Positions 6,614-7,892 of a DNA stretch of 7,892 nucleotides are shown one piece after another. The number at the start of each line of letters is the position of its first letter. Position 1 is the stretch's first letter. Origin of the DNA: Sediminicola sp047612485. Lineage in GTDB: Bacteria; Bacteroidota; Bacteroidia; Flavobacteriales; Flavobacteriaceae. The notes under the pieces are model-generated. The model ran no database searches. It had not been told where the DNA came from and saw nothing but the letters and a program-made list of their open reading frames with translations. Both the position numbers and the translations under genes were made by a program. Where the stretch lies: positions 1 through 7,892 of the forward strand of contig JBLGAT010000114.1 in assembly GCA_047612485.1 (NCBI GenBank). The letters run 5' to 3'.

Positions 6614-6685
6614 GGCATCGAGTGGACTCGAACCACTATAAAGGTCCTTGCGGGACCCCGTCTCTCCATTTCGACCACAATGCCA
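6614..6685 (-). tRNA. Diverged tRNA-Cys-like gene, anticodon GCA with C33
   Basis: This 72-base cloverleaf has acceptor GGCATTG/CGATGCC with one G-U pair, U73, D arm GTC/GAC with GG in the loop, T arm AGTGG-TTCGAGT-CCACT, and a four-base variable loop. The anticodon arm is GGGTC-CCGCAAG-GACCT, placing GCA in the anticodon position. Compared with the neighbouring tRNA-Cys, stems differ by paired changes (GCC/GGC to GTC/GAC; AGCAG/CTGCT to AGTGG/CCACT), so the fold has been kept under selection. The oddity is C at position 33, where nearly all elongator tRNAs have U, and C32 can pair with G38, shrinking the loop to CGCAA. It has its own -7 box and terminator. It could be a second cysteine tRNA, a specialised non-translating one, or a decaying copy. 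CCA is not encoded. Confidence 0.8.
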
Positions 6686-6696
6686 ATTGATACTGC

Positions 6697-6704
6697 AAAT
6701 GTAC
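6697..6704 (-). promoter_or_regulatory. Candidate -7 box of the second tRNA gene
   Basis: TACATTTG on the minus strand matches TAnnTTTG and ends 11 bases before the tRNA 5' end, nearly the same place as in the other tRNA unit. No TTG is evident at -33. Confidence 0.5.
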
Positions 6705-6741
6705 TTTAATATCCACGTTTAAAAAACATAACATTCGTATT

Positions 6742-7098
6742 TCAACGGGTTCTTTGCAAGTTTATCGAAACCATCTCCACATCCCCACCTAATGGAGGGT
6801 TTATTTTGGAAACAGAGATTTCTACCTCTTCCACAGTGGATAGTTCTGAAAAGACCCGGTCTATAATTCGCTTTGCCACATGCTCCAACAATTTCGCCCT
6901 AATGTTCATCTCCTCCTTCACGATGCGATTAAGATGTACATAATCTACAGTATCCTTTAAATTGTCTGATTGTGAAGCTTTGGTAAGATCGGTTTTGACC
7001 TCCAGGTCCACCCGATAATCGCTTCCAATAATAGCTTCCTCCTCTAGGCAGCCATGGTGAGCGTAGGCTCTTATATTACTTAATTTTACTTTACCCAC
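6742..7098 (-). CDS. folB: Dihydroneopterin aldolase
   Basis: FolB converts 7,8-dihydroneopterin to 6-hydroxymethyl-7,8-dihydropterin and glycolaldehyde in cytoplasmic folate synthesis. At 118 residues it has the normal single-domain length. Residues matching the known active site of the family are visible: E21 in HHGCLEEEAIIG, Y53 in DTVDYVHL, E72 in LLEHVA and K98 in SKINPP. LLEHVAKRI and the INPP motif are diagnostic. The start codon is GTG at 7098 (MGKVKLSNIRAYAHHG); no in-frame ATG lies close upstream and the family N-terminus fits here. It follows the PorP/SprF-like gene by 45 bases on the same strand. A TAAGTTTG box (7117-7124) and a weak AT-rich hairpin (7126-7140) lie in that gap, so folB may have its own promoter. 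The next gene downstream on its strand is the second tRNA. Confidence 0.95.
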   Translation of the reverse strand: MGKVKLSNIRAYAHHGCLEEEAIIGSDYRVDLEVKTDLTKASQSDNLKDTVDYVHLNRIVKEEMNIRAKLLEHVAKRIIDRVFSELSTVEEVEISVSKINPPLGGDVEMVSINLQRTR

Positions 7099-7116
7099 AA
7101 TTTATATAAGTTTTTA

Positions 7117-7124
7117 CAAACTTA
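7117..7124 (-). promoter_or_regulatory. Candidate -7 box of folB
   Basis: TAAGTTTG on the minus strand matches TAnnTTTG, 18 bases ahead of the GTG start. The -33 region has no TTG. The adjacent inverted repeat TTCAAA/TTTGAA (7126-7131 with 7135-7140) lacks G-C strength and is at best a weak end for the upstream gene. Confidence 0.35.
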
Positions 7125-7143
7125 ATTCAAATGGTTTGAAAAG

Positions 7144-7892
7144 CTAGTACATACACCTACAATTACTAAGCCCTTGGAAGAGATCCACCCCTAAGGTAAC
7201 GACGTGCGTACCCGAGCTAAATCCTAATATCTCATTCAATATCACTTGATAGGAATAACCAAAATAGAAATTGTTCTTTTTAAGTCCAAATATGGGGGCA
7301 ATATAAAGAGGGTTTCCAATCTGATCATTCAGGAAACGGTAGTTTATCCCAGCATAATAGTAATCCTCAAAATCGTACCATCTAAATTTTAAATTTAAGT
7401 CTGTCACAGAGCGCCCATCACTTTCAAAGTATTGAAAGAAGACAGAGGGTTCTATCTCCATATCACTGTTCTTGCTCTTTTTATATCTGTAGCCTGTGTA
7501 TATATAGTAATTCCTAAGCCTATTGGGCTCAAACACCGGATTGAACTTGGTTAAATCCTTATCCAACAGGTTAGACGCATTGACACTCATATAAAATTTA
7601 TCCTTCCGGTATAAGAACCCTACGTCAAAGTTATGGTTGGTCGTGGATCGGTCATCTGTTACGGAAGCATCATTATTATCCCTGAAATTTTCAATATCGA
7701 TTCGGAACTGATTAAAATTATAGGAGATTCCGAAAGATAAAAACTCATCATCGTAACGGTCCAAAGTCAAGTGGTGCGCAAAAGAAAGCCTGGCTCCGCG
7801 TTGCTTGGTCTCCCCATTGCTGTCATTGTACAAGAGCATTCCTACGCCCGACTTTTCGCCAACCCTGGCATCTGCAGCCAAAGATTGGGTAT
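7144..7892 (-). CDS. PorP/SprF family type IX secretion membrane protein, 5' end outside window
   Basis: This is the C-terminal 249 complete codons of a PorP/SprF family outer-membrane beta-barrel protein. Members accompany the type IX secretion system; SprF is needed for delivery of the gliding adhesin SprB in Flavobacterium. Evidence is the family-like segment TQSLAADARVGEKSGVG at the cut edge, SFAHHLTLDRYDD, many alternating aromatic/polar strands (YYAGINYRF, FYFGYSYQV), the closing GTHVVTLGVDLFQGLSNC and the short cysteine-bearing tail CRCMY. The reading frame runs on through the window edge without a stop; the apparent TTG start at 7881 is an internal leucine codon, so the N-terminus and signal peptide are missing here. 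Many such genes sit beside large adhesin genes, which would lie to the right of the window if present. folB follows 45 bases downstream. Confidence 0.88.
   Translation of the reverse strand, partial: TQSLAADARVGEKSGVGMLLYNDSNGETKQRGARLSFAHHLTLDRYDDEFLSFGISYNFNQFRIDIENFRDNNDASVTDDRSTTNHNFDVGFLYRKDKFYMSVNASNLLDKDLTKFNPVFEPNRLRNYYIYTGYRYKKSKNSDMEIEPSVFFQYFESDGRSVTDLNLKFRWYDFEDYYYAGINYRFLNDQIGNPLYIAPIFGLKKNNFYFGYSYQVILNEILGFSSGTHVVTLGVDLFQGLSNCRCMY

Noticed and set aside
7879..7881. TTG as start of the PorP/SprF-like protein
   Set aside because: The frame continues without a stop to the window edge, and the residues there match the family interior; the gene is cut by the window.

Overview
The window looks like ordinary chromosomal DNA from a marine-type member of the Flavobacteriaceae (Bacteroidota). 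Three things point there. A PorP/SprF-type protein of the type IX secretion system is present. A lipoprotein of the Bacteroidota family DUF4837 sits next to a LysM transglycosylase. Bacteroidota-style -7 boxes (TAnnTTTG) lie ahead of several genes, with no strong Shine-Dalgarno sequences. I cannot name the genus. No insertion sequence, CRISPR array, phage gene, toxin-antitoxin pair or defence island is visible.

Layout. At the left end a 56-residue single-helix membrane protein is read rightward (84-254). A 265-base non-coding gap follows, with two strong terminators and a possible gene relic. Next comes a leftward block: pgk (glycolysis, start 4477), then an MltD-like lytic transglycosylase with two LysM domains, then the DUF4837 lipoprotein, closed by a terminator at 464-494. 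The last two genes are about 20 bases apart and probably form an envelope-related operon. The 218-base gap between pgk and holB is a divergent promoter region. From there holB (DNA polymerase III delta' subunit) and a DoxX-like membrane protein are read rightward and end at a bidirectional terminator (6334-6363).

The right third is leftward again. A porP/sprF-like gene, cut by the window edge, is followed by folB (dihydroneopterin aldolase, GTG start). Then come two tRNA units, each with its own -7 box and terminator. The left one is a normal tRNA-Cys(GCA). The right one is a diverged tRNA-Cys-like gene: its arms are kept by compensatory changes, but it has C instead of U at position 33 and an extra possible pair across the anticodon loop. 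Between the two units lies a short relic resembling the C-terminal strand of an outer-membrane barrel protein.

The coding genes are mostly housekeeping (glycolysis, replication, folate synthesis) or envelope functions and do not make one pathway. I found no convincing new multi-gene system. The best lead is the unusual second tRNA-Cys. No stretch longer than 300 bases lacks a gene.
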